Source of the DNA: a virus
Length of the DNA: 64,000 nt
Direction: 5' to 3' (one strand)
Virus record (IMG/VR): IMGVR_UViG_3300031787_000052
Location: 1 to 64,000 of that record
Shown here piece by piece: positions 22,176 through 29,709 of this stretch (position 1 is its first letter; each line of letters starts with the position of its first letter). The position numbers were made by a program, and so were the translations under genes. The notes under the pieces are model-generated. The model did not search any database, was not told the origin of the DNA, and saw nothing but the letters and a program-made list of their open reading frames with translations.

Positions 22176-22761
22176 CTTCTATATATTTTAAAAAAAGTTC
22201 AAAATCGAAAGAAGGATTTACGTCAGTAAAATCTTGACTGAAATTACTTCTACATAAAACTCCCTCTGTTCTCTCGGCTCCATTAATTTTGGTATTGTGT
22301 CCTACCACTTGCTTCTTTATGGATATTTCTTCGAACAATTTTTTACATATAAAAGCTGTCGCTTCGATTTGTATTTCACTATAAGGTTCCCAAAAGAAAT
22401 AATCCCTCCACTTTTTTTCGAACACATTACCTTTATAAATATCTCCAATCCAGTTAATGTAATTCTCGTTTAAAGGTTCTTTTTGTAACCAACCTAAATT
22501 TTCTAAACAGACTATAATAGAATTCTGATTTATTTTTTTATCCAAAAAGAATTTAGGACTTTCAGTGTTTTCTAATAGTTGAATAATCTTACCTTCCCTA
22601 GTGATTAAGTAGTTAGGTATTTTTTGATTTTTCCCGTTAAATCTATACTTCGCGGAGTTCAAAAACGTTTCTTTGTCTCTTAAAGTATTAAGTAATATTA
22701 TCTGAATTTTGTTGTTGTGGTCCCCTACTTCAAACTCTCCGTATTTTATTAATTCGAACAT
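22159..22761 (-). CDS. Amidase_2 (PGRP)-like protein with degenerate zinc site
   Basis: A 200-residue protein with the N-acetylmuramoyl-L-alanine amidase 2 pattern: IQIILLNTLRD at 19-29, PNYLITREGKIIQLLE at 49-64, IIVCLENLGWL near 82-92, EIQIEATAFICKKLFEE and VGHNTKINGAERTEG near 152-166. In active enzymes the first block reads xHHTA, whose first His binds zinc; here it is LLNT. The second His (GHNT) is retained, but the terminal DPGxxF motif reads DVNPSFDF. It may be catalytically dead and bind cell wall, or use altered ligands. It lies in the lysis-like cluster. Confidence 0.65.
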   Translation of the reverse strand: MFELIKYGEFEVGDHNNKIQIILLNTLRDKETFLNSAKYRFNGKNQKIPNYLITREGKIIQLLENTESPKFFLDKKINQNSIIVCLENLGWLQKEPLNENYINWIGDIYKGNVFEKKWRDYFFWEPYSEIQIEATAFICKKLFEEISIKKQVVGHNTKINGAERTEGVLCRSNFSQDFTDVNPSFDFELFLKYIEDEQFT

Positions 22762-22769
22762 AGGTCATT

Positions 22770-23618
22770 TTACTTTGAGTAGGTCAATCTTCTTGAGTTT
22801 TCATCATCATCGTTACCTTTTTCAATATAGACCGGTACTTCGACTATCTTCTCCACCTCAACTATTTTTTCGACGGGGACTTCAACTATTTTCTCAACAA
22901 CAGGAGGTTGCATTTTTTCTAATTCAGCAATCCTTGATAATAGTTGTGCGTATGATTGCTCGTCTCTAACTGGTACTTCAACTATCTTTTCAACGGGTAC
23001 CTCGACTATTCTTTCTACCTCAACTATCTTTTCAACTTCCACAATCTTATCAACAGGTACTTCAACAATTTTCTCCACCTCGACAATCTTTTCAACCGGT
23101 ACTTCTACCGTTTTTTCAACAACAATCTTTTCAATTCCAATTTTGTTTTCTTTTTTCCCAACATCGTATTTTGTAAAGAAGTGAAGCGATGTCAATGATA
23201 TAATAGGTAACAAACCTCCTTCAAGAAACGCCAACCATCTTCTTGCCGATGTCATATCAGACATATCAGAGCCAAGAGCTTCCCATACAGGTGATGTTAA
23301 TTCAACCCAAGACCTGAATAATTCCCCATTAACCTCAATTTCTTTAAACGAGAAGTAGATATTACCAATCATTTGAATGAAGGTAATCAACCCAAACATA
23401 AACCAAACCCCTCCTTTAATTTTGTTGGTTGCAGCAACAAGAGCCGTCATTGCACCAATCTCAATTGCAATTGATAAGTAGATGGCCCAATTAAATGGAT
23501 TGGCTATGTCATACCAAGAAACGACGTGGGATATTGAGATAATAGCTACCAATATAATTGGTATCAAGAACATAGTTCTGTTGGGGTGTTCTACAACCCA
23601 GTTAAATATTTTTCTCAT
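22770..23618 (-). CDS. Polytopic membrane protein with VEKIVEVPV repeats
   Basis: A 282-residue protein. The N-terminal 145 residues hold about four transmembrane helices (starting MFLIPIILVAIISIS; NWAIYLSIAIEIGAMTALV; VWFMFGLITFIQMIGNIYF; WLAFLEGGLLPIISLTSLHF). The C-terminal 120 residues are built of heptad-like VEKIVEVPV/VEKIVEVE repeats, broken once by DEQSYAQLLSRIAELEKMQP. The repeats should form extended strands or a coiled stalk outside the bilayer. It overlaps the next gene upstream by 4 bp. The location among lysis-like genes suggests a holin-like or envelope-organising function, unproven. Confidence 0.6.
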   Translation of the reverse strand: MRKIFNWVVEHPNRTMFLIPIILVAIISISHVVSWYDIANPFNWAIYLSIAIEIGAMTALVAATNKIKGGVWFMFGLITFIQMIGNIYFSFKEIEVNGELFRSWVELTSPVWEALGSDMSDMTSARRWLAFLEGGLLPIISLTSLHFFTKYDVGKKENKIGIEKIVVEKTVEVPVEKIVEVEKIVEVPVDKIVEVEKIVEVERIVEVPVEKIVEVPVRDEQSYAQLLSRIAELEKMQPPVVEKIVEVPVEKIVEVEKIVEVPVYIEKGNDDDENSRRLTYSK

Positions 23619-23911
23619 TTACGAGTTTTTAAACTGTCGATGATATTACCAATCCTTTCTTGTCTTGTAACATCCATCAACTCTCTATCGGTTGATTGAA
23701 TCATTCTTCTCTCCGCCTCCAAACCTTCGATTTTGATTTCTTTTCTCAATTCGATAGCCAAAGAGTCAATTCTCTCATTATTTTTTAAGGATACATCTTT
23801 AACCTTTTCTATACGTGTGTTAGTACTACAGGTTTTGAAAAAGATAATAAGGATGAGAATACTTGAAATTCTAACACCCCATGCGTCTAAAAATTCTAAT
23901 ACTTTTTTCAT
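23615..23911 (-). CDS. Small inner-membrane coiled-coil protein
   Basis: A 98-residue protein. It has a transmembrane segment near residues 13-27 (VRISSILILIIFFKTC), with a cysteine at its end, followed by a charged coiled coil (SLKNNERIDSLAIELRKEI, EAERRMIQSTDRELMD). The topology is similar to the protein at 21202-21561, so this may be a second spanin-type or holin-accessory subunit. Coding-strand TTTTATAATAAAA upstream is a variant of the late element. Its stop overlaps the start of the repeat membrane protein (ATGA). Confidence 0.55.
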   Translation of the reverse strand: MKKVLEFLDAWGVRISSILILIIFFKTCSTNTRIEKVKDVSLKNNERIDSLAIELRKEIKIEGLEAERRMIQSTDRELMDVTRQERIGNIIDSLKTRK

Positions 23912-23931
23912 GATAGTTTTATTATAAAAGT

Positions 23932-23962
23932 AAAAAACCTTCTATTATAATAAATAGAAGGT
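23932..23962 (-). terminator. Rho-independent terminator after the sigma factor gene
   Basis: ACCTTCTATT (23937-23946) pairs with AATAGAAGGT (23953-23962) around ATAATA. On the minus strand it is followed by TTTTT. It starts 11 bp after the sigma gene stop and closes the sigma operon. Confidence 0.88.
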
Positions 23963-23972
23963 CTTTTATTTT

Positions 23973-24773
23973 TTACATGTAGTCGAAAAGTACTGAACTT
24001 TCGTTTCGTAATTTCCTCAACGCTTTCTCTTTGATTTGTCTTACACGTTCTTTGGTAAGACCAAAATCTGTTCCGATATCTTCCAATGTTCGTGGAGTAC
24101 CAGTTAGACCAAAGTAGTCAAGTACGATTACTTTTTCACGTTCGTCCAAAACGTTTAGAAGATTGATTAACTCCGACTTCAGTACATCTTTGTTGTTGAA
24201 TACCGCGTCAGGCATGTCAGCGTCTTCATTTTTAATAATATCGACAAGTGTATCACCTTCCTCATTGATATTCATATCAAGGTCAATAATCGAAGGTAAC
24301 ATCTCAAACTTCTCATCCAACTTACCACCCTTTGACTCAACCTCTTTCTTTGCTCGTTGTAGGTCCTGTACAACATTTACTGGTAGTCGGATTGTACGAG
24401 CATTGTCGTTAAGAGATTGAAGGATTGATTGTTTAACCCACCACACTGCGTATGATATGAAACGAAGATTTTTACTCCAATCAAAGTTATGGATAGCTTT
24501 CATAAGACCCAAGTTACCTTCGGCAATGAGGTCAGGGAAATCTAATCCTTGATTCTGATATTGTTTGGCCACGGTAATTACAAAACGTAAGTTACCAATC
24601 AACAATTCTTTTTCAATTTCTTTACGTTCCTTATCTGTAATGTTTTCAGACAACATTCTTGAGGCGAGCTCACGCTCACGTTCGGGAGACATTACCTTTA
24701 TTTTGCGAATGTCTTTGAGGTAATATTGAATTTCTTCTTGGTTAATAGGAATACCTGTGTTTTTGTCTTTCAT
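23973..24773 (-). CDS. Phage-encoded RNA polymerase sigma-70 family factor (RpoD-like)
   Basis: A 266-residue sigma factor. Region 1.2 is at about 15-45 (EIQYYLKDIRKIKVMSPERE). Region 2 is at about 58-125: NLRFVITVAKQYQNQG, then FPDLIAEGNLGLMKAI and FISYAVWWVKQSILQSL. Region 3 starts NARTIRLPVNVVQDLQRAKK. Region 4 is at about 200-262, with TLEDIGTDFGLTKERVRQIK as the -35-binding helix-turn-helix. Regions 2.3-2.4 are very close to Bacteroidota primary sigma, so it may read a related -7 box; it is slightly shorter than host RpoD. It probably redirects host polymerase to phage genes. It overlaps its upstream partner by 4 bp. Confidence 0.95.
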   Translation of the reverse strand: MKDKNTGIPINQEEIQYYLKDIRKIKVMSPERERELASRMLSENITDKERKEIEKELLIGNLRFVITVAKQYQNQGLDFPDLIAEGNLGLMKAIHNFDWSKNLRFISYAVWWVKQSILQSLNDNARTIRLPVNVVQDLQRAKKEVESKGGKLDEKFEMLPSIIDLDMNINEEGDTLVDIIKNEDADMPDAVFNNKDVLKSELINLLNVLDEREKVIVLDYFGLTGTPRTLEDIGTDFGLTKERVRQIKEKALRKLRNESSVLFDYM

Positions 24774-25267
24774 ATATTGTTTGCGTAATTATCTAATTGT
24801 TTTTTTTCTTTATCTGTTAGTGAATATATCCCTTGGGTATTAATCTTATCCAAGATTTCGTCCAAAGTTAATTCTTTTTCTTCAACTTTCTTATTCAATA
24901 AGTCTCTTAATTTACTAACATCGATATCAAATTCTTCCTCCTCTTCAAATTCTATCACTTCTTCATTTTCATTCACCTCTTCATTATTGAAGAACATTTG
25001 GTAAATTCCTTTAGCCATGTTAGCGGAGTTTATGTCGCTGACATTTTCTAATAGAACATAGATTGTGTTCTTTTCTCCAAAAATTGGTGAGAAAATTTGA
25101 TGTAGTTTCTTTTGGGCCAGAATACTCTTGAACAGTATTGTTATGGAGTCATCGGTTACATGGTATTGTACCTCATGAATTTTTTCTTCTCCTGTAATTT
25201 TTTCGCAAATATCGATTGCCGACACTTCGTTCATATTTTTTCCGAATACAATTAATAAGTAGTTCAT
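24770..25267 (-). CDS. Hypothetical acidic protein in the sigma operon
   Basis: A 165-residue protein starting MNYLLIVFGKNMNEV. The N-terminal half is alpha/beta (residues 1-95) with no known motif. A very acidic linker follows (NENEEVIEFEEEEEFDI), then a C-terminal helical pair LTLDEILDKINTQGIYSLTD KEKKQL. That C-terminus resembles DUF6576, found at the ends of Bacteroidota rhomboid-family proteins. The ATG at 25267 is chosen because a complete promoter overlaps the more upstream TTG. Co-transcription with the sigma factor suggests a regulatory partner or anti-sigma, but nothing proves it. Confidence 0.6.
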   Translation of the reverse strand: MNYLLIVFGKNMNEVSAIDICEKITGEEKIHEVQYHVTDDSITILFKSILAQKKLHQIFSPIFGEKNTIYVLLENVSDINSANMAKGIYQMFFNNEEVNENEEVIEFEEEEEFDIDVSKLRDLLNKKVEEKELTLDEILDKINTQGIYSLTDKEKKQLDNYANNI

Positions 25268-25282
25268 ATGATTAATTTTTGA

Positions 25283-25313
25283 CAAAGATACTCAAACTTT
25301 TCAATTACACAAA
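25283..25313 (-). promoter_or_regulatory. Bacteroidota promoter TTTG-N19-TATCTTTG for the sigma operon
   Basis: The minus strand has TTTG (25313-25310), 19 bp, TATCTTTG (25290-25283), ending 15 bp before the ATG at 25267. The host primary sigma should therefore be able to start the phage sigma operon. Confidence 0.8.
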
Positions 25314-27686
25314 TTATTGTGACACGTAGCTAATATTTTCTTCCTTTCTAATCCTGATAACATTATCCGACCAGTTGGTAACTAATGGATTGTGAGTTAT
25401 TAAGAAAATTTTTTCAAAATAATCTTTGATTTTTGTGAAAAATTCTGAAACCATTTCAAGATTATCATTAGATATTTTACCAAAAACTTCATCAAAAACT
25501 ATGATATTTGGTTTTGGTAATGAACATATCTTACTTAATACCGCTCTTAACGCCAGCGATGCTATTGTACGTTCATACCCTGACCCTGATGACATAAGTT
25601 TTTCAACTTGGGTATTGTTATCAACCATGATGAATTCAACCTCATTCTTTTCATTAATTTGAATTTCCAATCTGAAATGACAACTGTTTTCTAAAAGTCT
25701 TTGAAGTTCAGAGTTGATAAGTGGCATCATGGTTTTCATGATAATCTTTGAAATTCCGTTCTTACCATAAATCTCCAAATAAACTTTATAGATTTTTTCT
25801 CTCTCCGCTTCTTGCTTTATCTTCTCAATAATCTTATTGTTATTATCAATCTTATCATTAAGTTTTTCAATGTCAAAGTTGAGACGAGTTAACTCATTAT
25901 TAACTGACGTTTTTTGATTTTCCAAATCGTCAAGTCTCATATTGGCTTTGAGGAGTTGTTCTTCAATTTTGGTATTTTCTTGAATTTTGTCTTGGGCCTC
26001 TTCGTACTTTTTCAATTTGTCATGGAGTTTCTCAATTTTCATATCAAAACTTTCAATGCTCAAGTCGAGTTTTTCTTTGACTAGTTTATTCTTTTCGTAT
26101 TCATCAAATTCTTTTTTAAGTCTAACAAATGTTTGTTCTGTGCTGGTTAAAACCTGCATTGTGGTATAAATTTGGTCTTTTTGCTGGATATAACCATCAA
26201 GTTCGGCAATTTTAGATTGTGTAATTGAGGCCATCATTAAGTCAATTCCACAGTGTTCACATTTTATTCCACCTTCAACAGAACTCTTTAATTCTTCAAT
26301 TGATTTAATCTTACTTTCAACCTCAACCATTTGTTTAAATGATTTGTTGTATTCATCTTTAACTTTATCGTGTTTGTCTTCGTGATAATACTTGGATGGT
26401 TCAACAACTTTGACTTCAGATAATTGTTTAACCACAACATCTTTCTTGAAGTTTAGGTCGGCAATCTCGGACTTAACTTGAGCCGGTTGTACCATACTAA
26501 TCTCTTTATCAATATCGGTGTGTTTGTTCTTTAACAACCCATCACGATATTCTTGACCTTTGATAATTCTGTTCTGAACATCAATTAATTCACTCTGTCT
26601 CTCACCAATGGTATTCTTATGTTCTTGAATACCGTTTTTACAATTCTCAATTTCAGTTTTCAATTGCTCACTATTATGAACATTTGAAATCATTGATTTT
26701 GAAAACTCACTGAACACTTCCTTCGCAGCGTCTTCCTTACGTTTTAGAAACTCAAGACCCATAAATCGTGATAACACTTGACCACGAGCTGTTGGTTTAG
26801 AGTCAATCAAATCCTCAAGATTAGTTGCCGTTGTAAGGATAGTCATAAGAAAATCTTCCTTTGACCCAATAGAATTCTTGATAAACGTTTCAGTCTCACG
26901 TCTTTGCTCACCAGTGAAATTCATAAGACTACCATCAGATAGTTTCTTAAAGAAGTCTAGCTCGGTCTTAACATTCCAATCACCAGCTTTAGACTTCTTA
27001 CGTTCAATGTTACGAACAATAATGTATTCATCACCATCAATAATGATTTCACCTTTGACAGATACCTTGTTCTTATCCGTGAAACGATTGAATACCTCTT
27101 CAGCCTTTGATGTCTTGGTAGTCTCATTGAAGAATAGGAACAATAACAAGTCAACCGACAATACGGTCTTACCTCCAAAGTTTGGTGGGTTAGACTCAAT
27201 CACCGTGATACCATCACACTTTGTGAAATCAACAACTTGATTTTCCCCATATGATAGAAAGTTAGAGAACTCTATTTTTTTGATATACCACCGTTTGAAT
27301 GGTGTTACTTCAGAGTCATCCATCGCCAACTTACTATCAACAATACCATCCAACTTATAAATTTCATCATAAAGGTTATCATTACCCTTATTAGTTAAAA
27401 AAGACTTCATTAATTCAAGTTGATAATTCTTATCCAATACATTGAATGAAATATCAACTGTCTGAACGGTCTCATCAGATGTCTTTGTCTTGGTTATGAC
27501 ATTAACATTTGTTGATAGATACTTCTTTTGAAAATAATGTCTTACGCTTTTTATCTTTTCTTGCGTGATATTTTCAGCATAATCCTCCCATACGACCTGT
27601 ATGTATGGATTATCAAGCGAATTAGTATCTAACTTATGAATCATTTTTTTATAGTTGAAATTTGGTGGGGGATTAAACAAATCCAT
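25314..27686 (-). CDS. Rad50/SbcC-like recombination ATPase, T4 gp46 type
   Basis: A 790-residue SMC-like ATPase, partner of the Mre11-like nuclease at 28667. The usual N-terminal KIEFSNFLSYGENQ starts only near residue 136. Walker A follows at about 165-173 (NPPNFGGKTVL). A long coiled coil is interrupted by the zinc hook CEHCGIDL near 475. The ABC signature is SSGSGYERTIASLALR near 690, and Walker B is NIIVFDEVFG near 727. The first ~130 residues are an extra domain not present in typical Rad50/gp46. It would process DNA ends for recombination-dependent replication. Confidence 0.93.
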   Translation of the reverse strand: MDLFNPPPNFNYKKMIHKLDTNSLDNPYIQVVWEDYAENITQEKIKSVRHYFQKKYLSTNVNVITKTKTSDETVQTVDISFNVLDKNYQLELMKSFLTNKGNDNLYDEIYKLDGIVDSKLAMDDSEVTPFKRWYIKKIEFSNFLSYGENQVVDFTKCDGITVIESNPPNFGGKTVLSVDLLLFLFFNETTKTSKAEEVFNRFTDKNKVSVKGEIIIDGDEYIIVRNIERKKSKAGDWNVKTELDFFKKLSDGSLMNFTGEQRRETETFIKNSIGSKEDFLMTILTTATNLEDLIDSKPTARGQVLSRFMGLEFLKRKEDAAKEVFSEFSKSMISNVHNSEQLKTEIENCKNGIQEHKNTIGERQSELIDVQNRIIKGQEYRDGLLKNKHTDIDKEISMVQPAQVKSEIADLNFKKDVVVKQLSEVKVVEPSKYYHEDKHDKVKDEYNKSFKQMVEVESKIKSIEELKSSVEGGIKCEHCGIDLMMASITQSKIAELDGYIQQKDQIYTTMQVLTSTEQTFVRLKKEFDEYEKNKLVKEKLDLSIESFDMKIEKLHDKLKKYEEAQDKIQENTKIEEQLLKANMRLDDLENQKTSVNNELTRLNFDIEKLNDKIDNNNKIIEKIKQEAEREKIYKVYLEIYGKNGISKIIMKTMMPLINSELQRLLENSCHFRLEIQINEKNEVEFIMVDNNTQVEKLMSSGSGYERTIASLALRAVLSKICSLPKPNIIVFDEVFGKISNDNLEMVSEFFTKIKDYFEKIFLITHNPLVTNWSDNVIRIRKEENISYVSQ

Positions 27687-27687
27687 T

Positions 27688-27876
27688 TTATTGTTGTGTC
27701 ACAACAGTCGCCTCTTCTACTTCGGTCATTGCCGACATTTCACTTTGCATTTCCGCAAATTTCTTGGAAAGCATTTCGGTGTATTCGGTTTCCATTTTAC
27801 GACGAATTCCTTTAATCATGTTGTTACGATTTTGAACCTTCTGTTTGTGGTTCTTTCTGTTTCTTGACTTTGGCAT
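27688..27876 (-). CDS. Small basic protein upstream of gp46-like gene
   Basis: A 62-residue protein with a strongly basic N-terminus (MPKSRNRKNHKQKVQNRNN) and a helical acidic C-terminus (MLSKKFAEMQSEMSAMTEVE). The basic N-terminus suggests nucleic acid binding. It is packed 1 bp upstream of the gp46-like gene, so it is probably co-translated; I recall similar small basic proteins in phages, but no function is known to me. Confidence 0.65.
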   Translation of the reverse strand: MPKSRNRKNHKQKVQNRNNMIKGIRRKMETEYTEMLSKKFAEMQSEMSAMTEVEEATVVTQQ

Positions 27877-27895
27877 AATATATAAATTTTAAAAA

Positions 27896-28246
27896 TTACT
27901 TTGCTGGTCGGTTTTCTTCAAACCATTCTATAACACTGTTGATTGCCCACACCGCACCTGACGCCATCAATCCATCAAAGAACCAAGATACGAAAGGCGA
28001 TGCTCCCAAAAAATAGTATGAGGGAGAAAATATGAACAATCCCAAAAAGAAACCTACCCAAGTAGAACAACACATCATACATGACAATATGCCAGATATG
28101 AATGAAAAAATTGGTGCTATACCGGGAATATGAGAGTTTCCAATTAACTCAATTCTTTTTCTCATTCCGGCAAATATACTACCATAAACCATAATGTTGG
28201 TGAATCCGTACGCCAACACAAACCATGCAATTAAATAAGTCATCAT
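27896..28246 (-). CDS. Small polytopic membrane protein
   Basis: A 116-residue protein with three or four hydrophobic segments (TYLIAWFVLAYGFTNIMVYG; IAPIFSFISGILSCMMCC; VGFFLGLFIF; FFDGLMASGAVWAINSVI) and a charged C-terminus EWFEENRPAK. Cys-Cys and Arg-rich loops are present. I recall comparable DUF1360-like phage membrane proteins, without a firm match. It lies between recombination genes, with a 4-bp overlap with the coiled-coil gene upstream; function unknown. Confidence 0.6.
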   Translation of the reverse strand: MMTYLIAWFVLAYGFTNIMVYGSIFAGMRKRIELIGNSHIPGIAPIFSFISGILSCMMCCSTWVGFFLGLFIFSPSYYFLGASPFVSWFFDGLMASGAVWAINSVIEWFEENRPAK

Positions 28247-28695
28247 AATCTTTCTTTTATATTTGAATTTTTTAGATAAAAAGCATAAGAAGTTTTTGTG
28301 AGATTCTCAAGCTCGTCTATCTTTTTGTTTAAATTTTCTATTTCTTTGTTTTTGTCACCAATTTGTCGATTCAATTCCATGAGTGATTGTTGAAGTTTCC
28401 CACATTCAACTTCTTTTTGATTTTCAAGTTTTCCCTTGAGCACGTAAATCTCATTCTGTAGTTCTTCAATTTTAGAACTATCCTCAACAATAACCTTCTT
28501 CTCAAGTTCTCTCTCGATAATATCAGGTAGTTGTCCTTGATTCAATAACCCGTACTTCTCTATATAATAACCTTTACGAAAACAAAGTTTAGCAAAATCA
28601 TCGACCATTTCAATGTCATTCAATTTACAGAATGACATCAAATCATTATGGTCTTGATTACTTAACTCAATAATTAACGAGCTTTTCTGTTCCAT
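28243..28695 (-). CDS. Hypothetical coiled-coil protein between gp46- and gp47-like genes
   Basis: A 150-residue protein. The N-terminal 60 residues look folded (LIIELSNQDHNDLMSFCKLN). From about residue 75 on it is a long coiled coil (KIEELQNEIYVLKGKLENQ, ELNRQIGDKNKEIENLNKK). It overlaps the Mre11-like gene by 29 bp. It could be an accessory of the recombination complex, by position only. Confidence 0.55.
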   Translation of the reverse strand: MEQKSSLIIELSNQDHNDLMSFCKLNDIEMVDDFAKLCFRKGYYIEKYGLLNQGQLPDIIERELEKKVIVEDSSKIEELQNEIYVLKGKLENQKEVECGKLQQSLMELNRQIGDKNKEIENLNKKIDELENLTKTSYAFYLKNSNIKERL

Positions 28696-29446
28696 GTTCT
28701 AATTCTTCAAATGAGTTAATTCTAAATGATAAAAATGGTCTTGGATTAACCAAATCTACGGTGAGATATTCATCTTTTTCAACGTCATAAATACCATACC
28801 CGTGTTTAGTAATTGTTTCACCATAGTTCTGACAAATGGTTGAGCCAATCATGTACGCCTTCTTATTACCAGGTATATCGAATATCTGACGCTTATGTAT
28901 GTCTCCACACAAAACAAGGTCACAACCCTCAAATTTAGATGCCTCAAACCCGTCCTCAAACTTAAATCCCAAATTGGTAGTAAGTCCTTGTACCGGTCCA
29001 TGAAACAAACCAATCTTTACCCTATCCGATTTTTCAATGTCTGGTGGTATGTTGTGGTCCATAAGTGAGTAAACACACCAATCAATATTTTCATCTTTAT
29101 AAACACCTCTGTTCTTGTAATAAATAATATTATCATTACGAAGTGAATCAACCACAGGTGTCAAAGCATCCAATCTTTCCATATTGTTTTCAAGGAAATC
29201 GTGGTTGCCGGGTATCAATATTGTTTTAGCAATCTTTGAACACTCTGTCAGCACCCAAGCAACAAACTCAACGAGCTCTGGTGTCATTTGATTTTTAGAA
29301 TGTACAAGGTCACCAGTGAAAACAATTCGGTCAGGAGCGATTTGTTCCCATTGCTCAAACGCATCAACCATTATCTTACGATACAGGTCGTGGTCTTTGA
29401 ATAACCTAACGTGTAGGTCACTGAAGTGAATTAGTTTTTTAATCAT
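28667..29446 (-). CDS. Mre11/SbcD-like nuclease, T4 gp47 type
   Basis: A 259-residue calcineurin-like phosphoesterase. The conserved metal-binding blocks are in order: HFSDLHVRLF (7-16), VFTGDLVHSKN (near 45), LIPGNHDFLEN (near 77), LFHGPVQG (near 140) and LVLCGDIHKRQ (near 175). With the Rad50-like protein it would form the exo/endonuclease complex that resects DNA ends. The ATG at 29446 is preferred to a TTG at 29461, since it lies right after the stop of the zinc-ribbon gene. Confidence 0.94.
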   Translation of the reverse strand: MIKKLIHFSDLHVRLFKDHDLYRKIMVDAFEQWEQIAPDRIVFTGDLVHSKNQMTPELVEFVAWVLTECSKIAKTILIPGNHDFLENNMERLDALTPVVDSLRNDNIIYYKNRGVYKDENIDWCVYSLMDHNIPPDIEKSDRVKIGLFHGPVQGLTTNLGFKFEDGFEASKFEGCDLVLCGDIHKRQIFDIPGNKKAYMIGSTICQNYGETITKHGYGIYDVEKDEYLTVDLVNPRPFLSFRINSFEELEHGTEKLVNY

Positions 29447-29447
29447 G

Positions 29448-29663
29448 TTAATCTTTTTCAAACAATGCGAAGTCTTTATTTACGTGACCACATTTACCAC
29501 ACATATAGGTGGGAAAAGGAACAAGAGTGTCTTCAGAACTACCTGTGTATAGTTTTGATACTCTTTTGATTAGAACCACTTCCTTAAAATATTCATTACT
29601 ACAGCTTTCACAAACTTCGGTGGGTTGTCCTTTCAAATCAATTTTTGGTGATAAATCTTCCAT
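29448..29663 (-). CDS. Small zinc-ribbon protein
   Basis: A 71-residue protein with two CxxC pairs (CESCSNEYF at 18-26 and CGKCGHV near 56-62), separated by a strand-rich linker: a compact zinc ribbon. It is 1 bp upstream of the Mre11-like start, so it may be a recombination or transcription accessory protein. The exact function is not evident. Confidence 0.65.
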   Translation of the reverse strand: MEDLSPKIDLKGQPTEVCESCSNEYFKEVVLIKRVSKLYTGSSEDTLVPFPTYMCGKCGHVNKDFALFEKD

Positions 29664-29709
29664 AACTTTTTTTTCAAAAGTTAGGTGAAAAAAACTTCAT
29701 AATCAAATA

